From contig CAMHBE010000074.1 of the NCBI GenBank assembly GCA_946183095.1, positions 1 to 7,979 on the forward strand: 7,979 nucleotides of DNA, read 5' to 3'. Origin of the DNA: an uncultured Clostridia bacterium. GTDB lineage: Bacteria; Bacillota; Clostridia; Oscillospirales; Ruminococcaceae. The position numbers were made by a program, and so were the translations under genes. Each line of letters begins with the position of its first letter. Position 1 is the stretch's first letter. The notes below the pieces were generated by a model. It searched no databases. It worked only from the letters and a program-made list of their open reading frames with translations, and was not told the DNA's origin. Shown piece by piece: positions 1 to 5,629 of this stretch.

Positions 1-277
1 TGGAGAAGAGGTTGAAGCTCTGGAACACCATTCCCATTTTGCGGCGAACGAGCGAGATATCGCATTTCGGGTCGGTTATTACCTGTCCGTCAACGGTAAC
101 AGTCCCGGATGTCGGTTCCTCAAGCTGGTTGAGACAACGTAAGAGTGTGGATTTTCCCGTTCCGGAAGGTCCGATAACAGAGATCACGTCACCCTTGTTG
201 ATCTCTACGTTCACGTCTTTCAGCGGGGTGACATTGGGGTATTCTTTTCGCAGATGCTCAATTTTGATCATGCTCAT
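1..277 (-). CDS. Polar amino acid ABC transporter ATP-binding protein, GlnQ/HisP type (C-terminal part beyond window)
   Basis: Only the first 92 residues are present; the gene continues past position 1. It is the cytoplasmic ATPase that would power import through the permease encoded just upstream. The Walker A loop GPSGTGKST lies at residues 36-44 and the Q-loop (VFQSFNLF, Gln86) near the cut end. The sequence between them (CLNQLEEPTSGTVTVDG) is typical of polar amino acid importers of the GlnQ/HisP/ArtP group. The ABC signature, Walker B and H-loop would lie outside the window. The start was chosen at 277 because its ATG overlaps the TGA of the permease-fusion gene in an ATGA arrangement, which implies translational coupling. 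A second ATG two codons later is an alternative. Family assignment is firm; the exact substrate cannot be read from this part. Confidence 0.95.
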   Translation of the reverse strand, partial: MSMIKIEHLRKEYPNVTPLKDVNVEINKGDVISVIGPSGTGKSTLLRCLNQLEEPTSGTVTVDGQVITDPKCDISLVRRKMGMVFQSFNLFS

Positions 278-2565
278 TTCGCAGCGCCTTTCTTTCTTTT
301 GGGTTTGATACTATTAAGAATAATTTTCAATAACATTGATATTATCCACGCGAGGATGAAATAGATCACCGCAGTCGCGATAAGCGGGAAGAATGCTTCG
401 TAGGTGCGGCTTCTGATGATATCGCCCATTTTGGTGAGATCCTGTATCGCTATATAGCCTACGATCGAAGTGTTTTTCAGCAGCGAGACGACTTCCTGAA
501 CATATACCGGCAGGAACCTTACAGCCGCCTGCGGGAAAATGAAGCGGAAGAATGCCTGTGACTCGCTGTAACCGAGAGCGAGTGCGGCTTCGCGCTGTCC
601 GCCGTCGATACTTTCTATGCCGGAGCGCATTATCTCCGACGCGTATGCACCGAAGTTCAGCGAGAACCCGATTATCGCCACCCATACGGCGGACAGCCCG
701 GATTTGCCGAGCACCACATAATAAAGTATCATCAGGAGCACTACCATAGGTGTGCCTTGCAGGAGCTTTACGTAGATGTTGGAGATGACATTTGCGAGTC
801 TGCTGCCGGTGCGCCGGAACATACATATCAGGAAGGCGAGCACTGTGCCGAAAACCGTGGAAAGAACGGTTATGATGAGGGTAGTGACGATACCTTCGAG
901 GATGAGTTTCCAGCGATCTTCACGGATGAAGTTCTTCTCGAAGCTGAGAACTATCGTATCCCAGAAGCTCTGAGATGCCCCTTTATCGCCCTGTGCGGAA
1001 AGATCAGTGCCTTTGGTAATGAAAATTACATCGCTGCCGGATTCTTTATCCGAGAAAAACACGCTCTCGGCTCTTTCTTCCGTTATCGTGAGATTTGCCG
1101 CTGCCATATCATACTTTTCCGATGCTATAGCGGGTATGACAGCGGAGAATGTCATGGTGTCGAATTCCGGTGTATAGCCGTATTCGCGGCAGAACATCGT
1201 GATAAGTTCTGTCTCGTAGCCCGTAAGCTGATCTTCATAGATATATTCCCACGGCACGGTCGTACCGTCACACGCGATGCTGATAGTGCCGTTTTCTCCG
1301 GTAAACCCGGTCATATCAATGTGCTGCTCCGGCGGACCGTTCGTCCACTTTTCAATCAGACGGTCCATTGTTCCGTCTGCTACTATCTTAGCTAAATACT
1401 CATTGATCTTATCGCGCAGAGCCTCGCCCTTCTCGGTTTTGGGGAACGCGAACGCATACGGTGACTGACCCGCTTTCTCTTTAAGACGGATAAGCTCCGG
1501 GTTTTCGGCGAGCATTGTTTCGCCCTGATCCTGCGATACCAGATAACCGTCGATCTTGTTTGTTACCGTTGCAAGCGCAAGATCCGCCGAAACGTCGAAA
1601 TATACATATTGGGCATTCGGTAATATTTCATTCGCAATGGGTTCATAAGTGCTTCCCGTGAGTATGCCTATCCGCTTGTCCTCAAAATATGAGATAGGCG
1701 TATCTTCCGTGACCCCGTCGCTCCCGGCGAGCTCGTCCGCTCTTACCGCAAGCGCTATACCTCCCATATAGATAGGTGTCGAGAAGCGCACGCTTTCCTG
1801 ACGTTCCGGGGTAACGGTCATATTGTTGGCGCACATATCGTAGATGCCGGTAGTTAATCCCGCGATTGCAGAAGAGATGTTGGTCGCTTCGTAAGTGCAG
1901 GTATATCCGTACTTGCGGCAGAACATGGTCGTGAGTTCAACCGCATATCCGGTGAGCTCTCCGTCAGTGACCATTGAGAACGGCACATTTGTCGGGACAA
2001 CAGAAACATTGATATTTCCGTTTTCTCCGGTAAGTCCTGAGGTGTCAATCACTTCTTTTTCAGCGTCTTGGGAGAACCACTTATCAATAATATTTTCCAG
2101 TGTTCCGTCGGCTGAGAGTTCCGACATCATCTCGTTGAACTCTTTGAACAGACGGTCTGACTTCTCTCCGCTTTTGCTGAAACCGAAACTGTACATTTCT
2201 TCCTTGAGGAGCTTCTTAAAATAGCTTAATTCCTTATGTTCATTGGATACGAAACGTAGAACAGGCTCATCCTCGGCAAAGCAGTCTATCTTATTATTGA
2301 GTAGCGCAAGGGTGAGGTCGCTGAGGGTATCATAGTAGAAATACTGACTGTCGGGCAGGCATTCCAGCGTGGTGGCTTCAAAGCTCGACCCGGTAAGGAT
2401 ACCGACTCTTTTTCCGATGTAATCGGTATATGAGGAGGCTTTGAAAGATGTATCCTGCCCGCCGCCGGAGGGATCGCCGGATGAAAAATGCCATACCGCA
2501 AGCGCGATAAGCAATGCCAGCACCACGATGATGATGATATCAGTCTTCAATGTTTTCTTTTTCAT
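274..2565 (-). CDS. Amino acid ABC transporter fusion: membrane anchor, tandem SBP_bac_3 modules and HisM/GlnP-type permease
   Basis: A 763-residue importer component joining solute capture and the membrane channel in one chain. Residues about 9-27 form an N-terminal membrane segment, followed by a Gly/Ser-rich linker. Extracellular solute-binding (SBP_bac_3) segments come next: lobe II type at 49-165, lobe I type at 184-278, lobe II type at 294-408 and lobe I type at 427-519. Both lobe I segments carry the ligand-binding arginine in a TPER/TEER motif (Arg255, Arg498). The permease occupies about 551-750, with the EAA loop REAALALGYSESQAFFRFIF at 658-677 that docks on the ATPase. The C-terminus is basic (KPKRKKGAAK). 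The ATG at 2565 is preceded by GGGAGTG at suitable spacing and gives a normal anchor. The chain could be read 40 residues longer, but that start lies upstream of the promoter -10. The stop overlaps the ATPase gene. The substrate is probably a polar amino acid; which one is unknown. Confidence 0.93.
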   Translation of the reverse strand: MKKKTLKTDIIIIVVLALLIALAVWHFSSGDPSGGGQDTSFKASSYTDYIGKRVGILTGSSFEATTLECLPDSQYFYYDTLSDLTLALLNNKIDCFAEDEPVLRFVSNEHKELSYFKKLLKEEMYSFGFSKSGEKSDRLFKEFNEMMSELSADGTLENIIDKWFSQDAEKEVIDTSGLTGENGNINVSVVPTNVPFSMVTDGELTGYAVELTTMFCRKYGYTCTYEATNISSAIAGLTTGIYDMCANNMTVTPERQESVRFSTPIYMGGIALAVRADELAGSDGVTEDTPISYFEDKRIGILTGSTYEPIANEILPNAQYVYFDVSADLALATVTNKIDGYLVSQDQGETMLAENPELIRLKEKAGQSPYAFAFPKTEKGEALRDKINEYLAKIVADGTMDRLIEKWTNGPPEQHIDMTGFTGENGTISIACDGTTVPWEYIYEDQLTGYETELITMFCREYGYTPEFDTMTFSAVIPAIASEKYDMAAANLTITEERAESVFFSDKESGSDVIFITKGTDLSAQGDKGASQSFWDTIVLSFEKNFIREDRWKLILEGIVTTLIITVLSTVFGTVLAFLICMFRRTGSRLANVISNIYVKLLQGTPMVVLLMILYYVVLGKSGLSAVWVAIIGFSLNFGAYASEIMRSGIESIDGGQREAALALGYSESQAFFRFIFPQAAVRFLPVYVQEVVSLLKNTSIVGYIAIQDLTKMGDIIRSRTYEAFFPLIATAVIYFILAWIISMLLKIILNSIKPKRKKGAAK

Positions 2566-2667
2566 AATTTCACTCCCGATCCTGTGCAGCCGGGCTGACA
2601 GTTCCGTGCAGATGCAGGGGGAACACCTCCGACAGTGTGTTGACCGCAGCTGATACGATACCGTATC
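2566..2667 (-). other. 5' leader of the transporter operon, with possible hairpins, no known riboswitch recognised
   Basis: About 100 nt of predicted untranslated RNA. Read on the minus strand, it holds a GATACGGTATC palindrome near the 5' end, a GTTCC/GGAAC pairing around a 14-nt loop in the middle, and a small CAGC-CCG-GCTG hairpin (2587-2597) about 10 nt before the ribosome binding site GGGAGTG. No T-box, glutamine, lysine or glycine riboswitch signature was seen. It may be only a structured leader. Confidence 0.35.
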
Positions 2668-2673
2668 TATAAC

Positions 2674-2702
2674 ATTATACCACATATCCCGAAAAAATGG
2701 AA
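2674..2702 (-). promoter_or_regulatory. Extended -10 promoter of the amino acid transporter operon
   Basis: On the minus strand a perfect TATAAT (2674-2679) is preceded by TGG (2680-2682), the TGn extended -10 element. The -35 position 17 bp upstream (2697-2702, TTCCAT) is poor, as is common for extended -10 promoters. Transcription would start near 2667 and leave a 5' leader of about 100 nt before the ATG at 2565. No promoter activity has been measured; this is read from consensus match and position. Confidence 0.75.
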
Positions 2703-2788
2703 TAAAAAACGGAAAGATAAATCATATACAAATTCACCAAATTTTCAGGCTGAAATCAAGCAATTTTATACAACGCTGCATTTACCGC

Positions 2789-2832
2789 AAAACACAGAAA
2801 CGCACCGAGGCAGTTCTGCCTGCTCCGGTGCG
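2789..2832 (-). terminator. Intrinsic terminator of the surface-protein gene
   Basis: Just after the stop codon at 2849, the minus strand can fold a long GC-rich hairpin. CGCACCG pairs with CGGTGCG (2826-2832 with 2801-2807), and AGGCAG pairs with CTGCCT around a two-base loop (2816-2821 with 2808-2813), with a 4-nt bulge (2822-2825) on one side. A T-rich tract (TTTCTGTGTTTT) follows. The opposite strand has no T run after the stem, so it should act only on the minus-strand transcript. It separates this gene from the transporter operon, which has its own promoter. Confidence 0.85.
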
Positions 2833-2848
2833 GTGATGCTGAAACTTG

Positions 2849-4780
2849 TTACTTTCTTCTCTTTTTCGACACAAGAGCGGCTGCCAGAAGTGAAGCTGCG
2901 GACAGTCCCGCCATTGCGGCGATATCTCCGGTTCCGGTCGCGGGATTATCTCCTGTGTTCGCGTCGATAACGCCGGAAACATCGTTACTGTCGGCGACGT
3001 CCGAAGTAACGCTCACATCGGTAAGGATGTACTCATCGCCTGTACTGCTGCAGGCGATATACCCGCCTTTCCCGTCTGCTTTCAGTGAGTAGTAGGAGTT
3101 GTCAGTGGGTGTTCCGCAGTGCATCAGTATGAAATCTCTGCCGATCTCATAGGTGAACGGTGTGTCCTGTCCGGTCGCTGCATCTGTGATAACGCCGTTC
3201 TTCTCGTCTGTGAAATTCCAGACACACAGCTTGCTGCCCGACTCGTCCGAAACATCATAACCGATGTTGGCAAAAGTCACTTCGGAGAATGTGAACGTTT
3301 CGGGGTCGGCTCCCTCGACCGGTACGAACAGATATGTCACTTCACCTTCATCATAGCTTACGGTCACTATGTATTCCGAGTCGCTGCTGCCGAATTTTAC
3401 GGAAGCGAAGGTATTGTCGTCCGCCGAGCCGAAGTGGAACAACAGCCCGTTCTCATTCTGCTCGTATGTGAACGGAAGCCCGATACCCATATCTATGTCG
3501 GATATAGTGCAGCCGTTCTCGTCATCCCCGAACACGAAGAAGTCTGTCAGCTCGTCGAGCTCGCCGGAGTTGCTCTCTTTATATGCGGCATATACGCCTG
3601 TTCCGATCAATGCCACAGGCTCGACCTCGAATGTCTTGGGATCGGAACCGCGGTCTTTGGTGAGACGGAAAGTCGATTTGTTATCGCCGTAGTCGAATTC
3701 TATCATGTAGTCGCCGTCAGATGTGGGGTGCAGTACCGCAGGAGTATTGTCGTCCGCGTCCGCGAAATGGAATACGGCATCCATGCCCTTGATCTCGTAG
3801 GTAAAGGGCAGACCTATGCCGAGTATGCGGTCGGACGTATGACCGCTCTTGTCATCGTCGAAAATGTAGTAATCACCCGCTTTGTCATAAGAACCGAAAT
3901 CGTCTTTGCCGTAAGCAGCCCATACGCCGTTCGCGAGGGGGTCGAAGTCCGCCGCGTCGAAATTACCGGGATCGCAGTCGTCGAGCTTGTACAGCTCATA
4001 GGTTACTATGCCCGCGTCCTCACCGTAGTCCACCTGCATATAAAACATTTTGCTGCCGACGGTGTCGATGATCTCGGCTTTTGTGACGTCATCTGCCGAA
4101 CCCATGTGAAAAGTTATCGACTCATTGTTCTGTTCGCAGGTGAAGCTCGTTCCGGCTCCGGTTTCGGGGTCGGCAGTCCTGCCGTTCGCTTCATCGTCGA
4201 AGATGAAGTATGTGGAAAGAGTGCTGTACGAATCATCCTCGCCGGCAGCGTATGCGGCATAAACGCCCTTTTCAAACGGCGCGTAAACTCCTCTCTTAGC
4301 TGTTATCTCAAGGTCGGTGACATCGGCTCCGGGTATATCCACGGTAATGGACTCCATATCCTCCGCTTTCAGTCCCTTGTCGGAAAACTTCTCGTTGAAA
4401 CTTTCCGAAACGTCTTTGAACAGAATGTAGAGATTTGCGCCTTCTTCGTTGGTATAGACCGGCTTCATCATGATGTAGGGAAGTTCGTACTTGTTCTCGC
4501 CTTGTGAGAACGTGAACACAGCCGTAAGCGTTTCATCCACCTTCTCGGTGAGCGTGAAATGCAGGCTCATGCCCGCATCGTCGCCATAGTCGGCATTCAG
4601 CAGCTTCATGCCCCTGTCGGTGATCAGCCATGCGCCGTCCTCCTGTTTTTCAACAGTGCCGGAGAATGGATTGTCCATTGTCATCATGGTCGGCTCATCC
4701 TCTGCGTAAACCGGGGCCGCGGCAGCGGATGCGGCGATAACAGCCGAAAGTATCACAGCGAACATCTTTTTGGTTTTCAT
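2849..4780 (-). CDS. Secreted, repeat-containing cell-wall surface protein with NPATG sorting signal
   Basis: A 643-residue acidic protein of unknown function, predicted to be displayed on the cell wall. Residues 1-26 are a typical signal peptide with likely cleavage after VYA. An N-terminal domain (about 30-165) rich in beta-type sequence follows. Four related repeats start at residues 172, 285, 395 and about 507. The C-terminus has NPATG (612-616), a hydrophobic stretch (617-636) and a KKRRK tail, the usual layout of a sortase sorting signal in a variant seen in Clostridia. The ATG at 4780 has AAAGGAG at 4790-4796. The gene has its own strong promoter and a terminator, so it looks monocistronic. 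The repeats were not matched to any named domain; carbohydrate or protein binding is possible but unproven. The reverse strand stays open for long stretches, which is a coding-bias artefact. Confidence 0.92.
   Translation of the reverse strand: MKTKKMFAVILSAVIAASAAAAPVYAEDEPTMMTMDNPFSGTVEKQEDGAWLITDRGMKLLNADYGDDAGMSLHFTLTEKVDETLTAVFTFSQGENKYELPYIMMKPVYTNEEGANLYILFKDVSESFNEKFSDKGLKAEDMESITVDIPGADVTDLEITAKRGVYAPFEKGVYAAYAAGEDDSYSTLSTYFIFDDEANGRTADPETGAGTSFTCEQNNESITFHMGSADDVTKAEIIDTVGSKMFYMQVDYGEDAGIVTYELYKLDDCDPGNFDAADFDPLANGVWAAYGKDDFGSYDKAGDYYIFDDDKSGHTSDRILGIGLPFTYEIKGMDAVFHFADADDNTPAVLHPTSDGDYMIEFDYGDNKSTFRLTKDRGSDPKTFEVEPVALIGTGVYAAYKESNSGELDELTDFFVFGDDENGCTISDIDMGIGLPFTYEQNENGLLFHFGSADDNTFASVKFGSSDSEYIVTVSYDEGEVTYLFVPVEGADPETFTFSEVTFANIGYDVSDESGSKLCVWNFTDEKNGVITDAATGQDTPFTYEIGRDFILMHCGTPTDNSYYSLKADGKGGYIACSSTGDEYILTDVSVTSDVADSNDVSGVIDANTGDNPATGTGDIAAMAGLSAASLLAAALVSKKRRK
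3017..4267 (-). repeat. Four diverged tandem protein repeats of about 105 residues within the surface protein
   Basis: Approximate repeat spans are 3947-4267, 3608-3928, 3269-3598 and 3017-3262. Each has the same order of signatures: GVYAAY or GVWAAY at the start (lost in the fourth); an aromatic, Asp-rich segment such as YIFDDDKSG, FVFGDDENG or NFTDEKNG; a G-x-PFTYE strand (SFTCE in the first); a FHFGSADDNT-like segment; and a final beta segment with a DP-x-F ending in the first three. The fourth copy is shorter and most diverged. The alternating strand pattern suggests a small beta-barrel or lipocalin-like fold; that is inference only. Confidence 0.85.
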
Positions 4781-4881
4781 AAAGAAAAACTCCTTTCATT
4801 ATCCTTTTATTTATCTTATCCATTACCGGTGCCGGTATCCCGGACTTCCTGCAAATGCACGGCATCGGTATCTACGAGAAC
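4781..4881 (-). other. 5' leader of the surface-protein gene, with a small hairpin
   Basis: About 95 nt lie between the predicted transcription start and the ATG. On the minus strand it contains GATACC repeats, a TACCG-GCAC-CGGTA hairpin (4824-4837) and an A-rich stretch leading into the AAAGGAG ribosome binding site. No known riboswitch was recognised. The gene-free interval 4781-5103 is explained by this leader, the two divergent promoters and the leader of the plus-strand operon. Confidence 0.4.
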
Positions 4882-4910
4882 ATTATACACCGGTTCGCCC
4901 TGAAAGTCAA
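4882..4910 (-). promoter_or_regulatory. Strong sigma-A type promoter of the surface-protein gene
   Basis: The minus strand carries TTGACT (4905-4910), a 17-bp spacer and TATAAT (4882-4887). The -35 has one mismatch and the -10 is perfect, at optimal spacing. Transcription should start near 4875. It is back to back with the plus-strand promoter at 4946-4974; 35 bp separate the two -35 boxes, so a regulator bound between them could affect both directions. Confidence 0.88.
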
Positions 4911-4945
4911 TACTTTCGCCGCCGATGATATGTTTTTGTGGGTGC

Positions 4946-4974
4946 TTGACTTTTTATATCATTTGTGCTATAAT
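4946..4974 (+). promoter_or_regulatory. Strong sigma-A type promoter of the kinase / hydrogenase-sensor operon
   Basis: TTGACT at 4946-4951, a 17-bp spacer and TATAAT at 4969-4974. Transcription should begin near 4981, giving a leader of about 120 nt before the ATG at 5104. No other promoter-like sequence was seen before the large gene at 5630, so both plus-strand genes probably share this promoter. Confidence 0.88.
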
Positions 4975-4989
4975 CTATGAGGTCAAAAG

Positions 4990-5004
4990 TTTACATTATG
5001 TAAA
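4990..5004. promoter_or_regulatory. Operator-like palindrome just downstream of the plus-strand start site
   Basis: TTTACAT-T-ATGTAAA is a perfect 7-bp inverted repeat with a single central base, at about +10 to +24 of the predicted transcript. Position and symmetry fit a repressor site that would block the kinase/hydrogenase-sensor operon. The regulator is not identified. A one-base loop makes it unlikely to act mainly as an RNA hairpin. Confidence 0.5.
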
Positions 5005-5103
5005 ACAAGGCGTTCGGGAAGAGACCGTGAGAACTTTATCTTTCCGTCCCGCCGGACGATACAGGCAGGTACAGTGCCGGATTTTTCGGAACGGAGAGTT
5101 GAT

Positions 5104-5505
5104 ATGAAGGAGATCACGGTCGAAGCGTCCGTAAATAAGCTGAATGATGTTCTTGCATTCGTGAACGAACAGCTCGAAGCTGCCGGATGCTCCATGAAAG
5201 CGCAGATGCAGTTAGAAGTCGCGGTCGAGGAGCTTTTCGTCAATATCGCGCATTACGCCTACACTCCCGGTGTCGGTAACGCACTGATAAGAACGGATGT
5301 CACCGACGGCTGCGCAAGCATAACATTTATCGACAGCGGTATGCCGTTCGATCCTCTTGCAAAGCCGGATCCCGATGTCACGAAGTCGGCGGCGGAGCGC
5401 CAGATAGGCGGTCTTGGCATTTACATGGTCAAGAAGAGCATGGATGATATGAAGTATGAATACAAGGACGGTCAGAACGTCCTTACTATATTAAAAAAAA
5501 TCTGA
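5104..5505 (+). CDS. RsbW/SpoIIAB-like ATP-binding protein (putative anti-sigma factor serine kinase)
   Basis: A 133-residue cytoplasmic GHKL-fold ATPase of the HATPase_c_2 group. The N-box lies at 38-52 (EVAVEELFVNIAHYA, with Glu42/Glu43 and Asn47), the G1 box at 77-82 (DSGMPF) and the G2 box at 102-109 (GGLGIYMV). Family members are Ser/Thr kinases that phosphorylate an anti-anti-sigma (STAS) protein and bind a sigma factor or another target; a PP2C phosphatase reverses the phosphorylation. No STAS or PP2C gene is visible here. The ATG at 5104 was chosen because GGAG at 5093-5096 is well placed and the family-like sequence begins there; a GTG 30 bp upstream is a weaker option. It is the first gene of the operon, 124 nt ahead of the hydrogenase-like sensor, which suggests that it handles that sensor's output. 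Its targets are unknown. Confidence 0.88.
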   Translation: MKEITVEASVNKLNDVLAFVNEQLEAAGCSMKAQMQLEVAVEELFVNIAHYAYTPGVGNALIRTDVTDGCASITFIDSGMPFDPLAKPDPDVTKSAAERQIGGLGIYMVKKSMDDMKYEYKDGQNVLTILKKI

Positions 5506-5629
5506 TTGAACGCAGGCACGCCTCTTTGTTCATACGGATTTGCAAAATGAACAAAATTCCGGCGTTCGCCGGCAAAGAGCTTCCCGTTTCCCGGGAAACA
5601 GTTCTGCAAGTTAAACAGAGGAAGTAACC
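5506..5629 (+). other. Hairpin-rich intercistronic RNA segment before the hydrogenase-sensor gene
   Basis: The 124-nt gap holds three successive predicted hairpins. The first is a perfect 9-bp stem TTTGTTCAT/ATGAACAAA (5525-5533 with 5547-5555). The second is CCGGC-GTTC-GCCGG (5559-5572). The third is TTCCCG/CGGGAA (5581-5586 with 5592-5597). In addition, CTCTTTG (5522-5528), which overlaps the first stem, is an exact complement of CAAAGAG (5573-5579), so two pairings compete. No T run follows any stem, so a simple terminator is unlikely. The ribosome binding site GAGGAAG of the next gene lies at 5618-5624. The role could be mRNA processing, stability or a regulatory switch. Confidence 0.5.

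Noticed and set aside
2566..2685. Longer N-terminus (40 extra residues) for the transporter fusion, starting at 2685
   Set aside because: That ATG lies upstream of the TATAAT at 2674-2679 and so would not be transcribed from this promoter, and the extra residues do not resemble a leader or domain. The ATG at 2565 has a ribosome binding site and gives a normal membrane anchor.
3119..4507. Long open frame (462 codons) on the plus strand, antisense to the surface-protein gene
   Set aside because: It lies wholly opposite a gene with signal peptide, repeats, sorting signal, promoter and terminator. Its translation has no recognisable domain; the openness reflects codon bias in the repeats.
4990..5004. 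Assigning the palindrome to a named regulator such as Rex, FNR, Fur or CcpA
   Set aside because: The bases do not match those consensus sites; only operator-like symmetry can be claimed.
5074..5103. Upstream GTG start for the RsbW-like kinase
   Set aside because: The ATG at 5104 has a better placed GGAG, and the family-like sequence begins there.
5559..5597. GC hairpins as an intrinsic terminator between kinase and sensor genes
   Set aside because: Neither stem is followed by a T run, and a good ribosome binding site for the next gene comes soon after.
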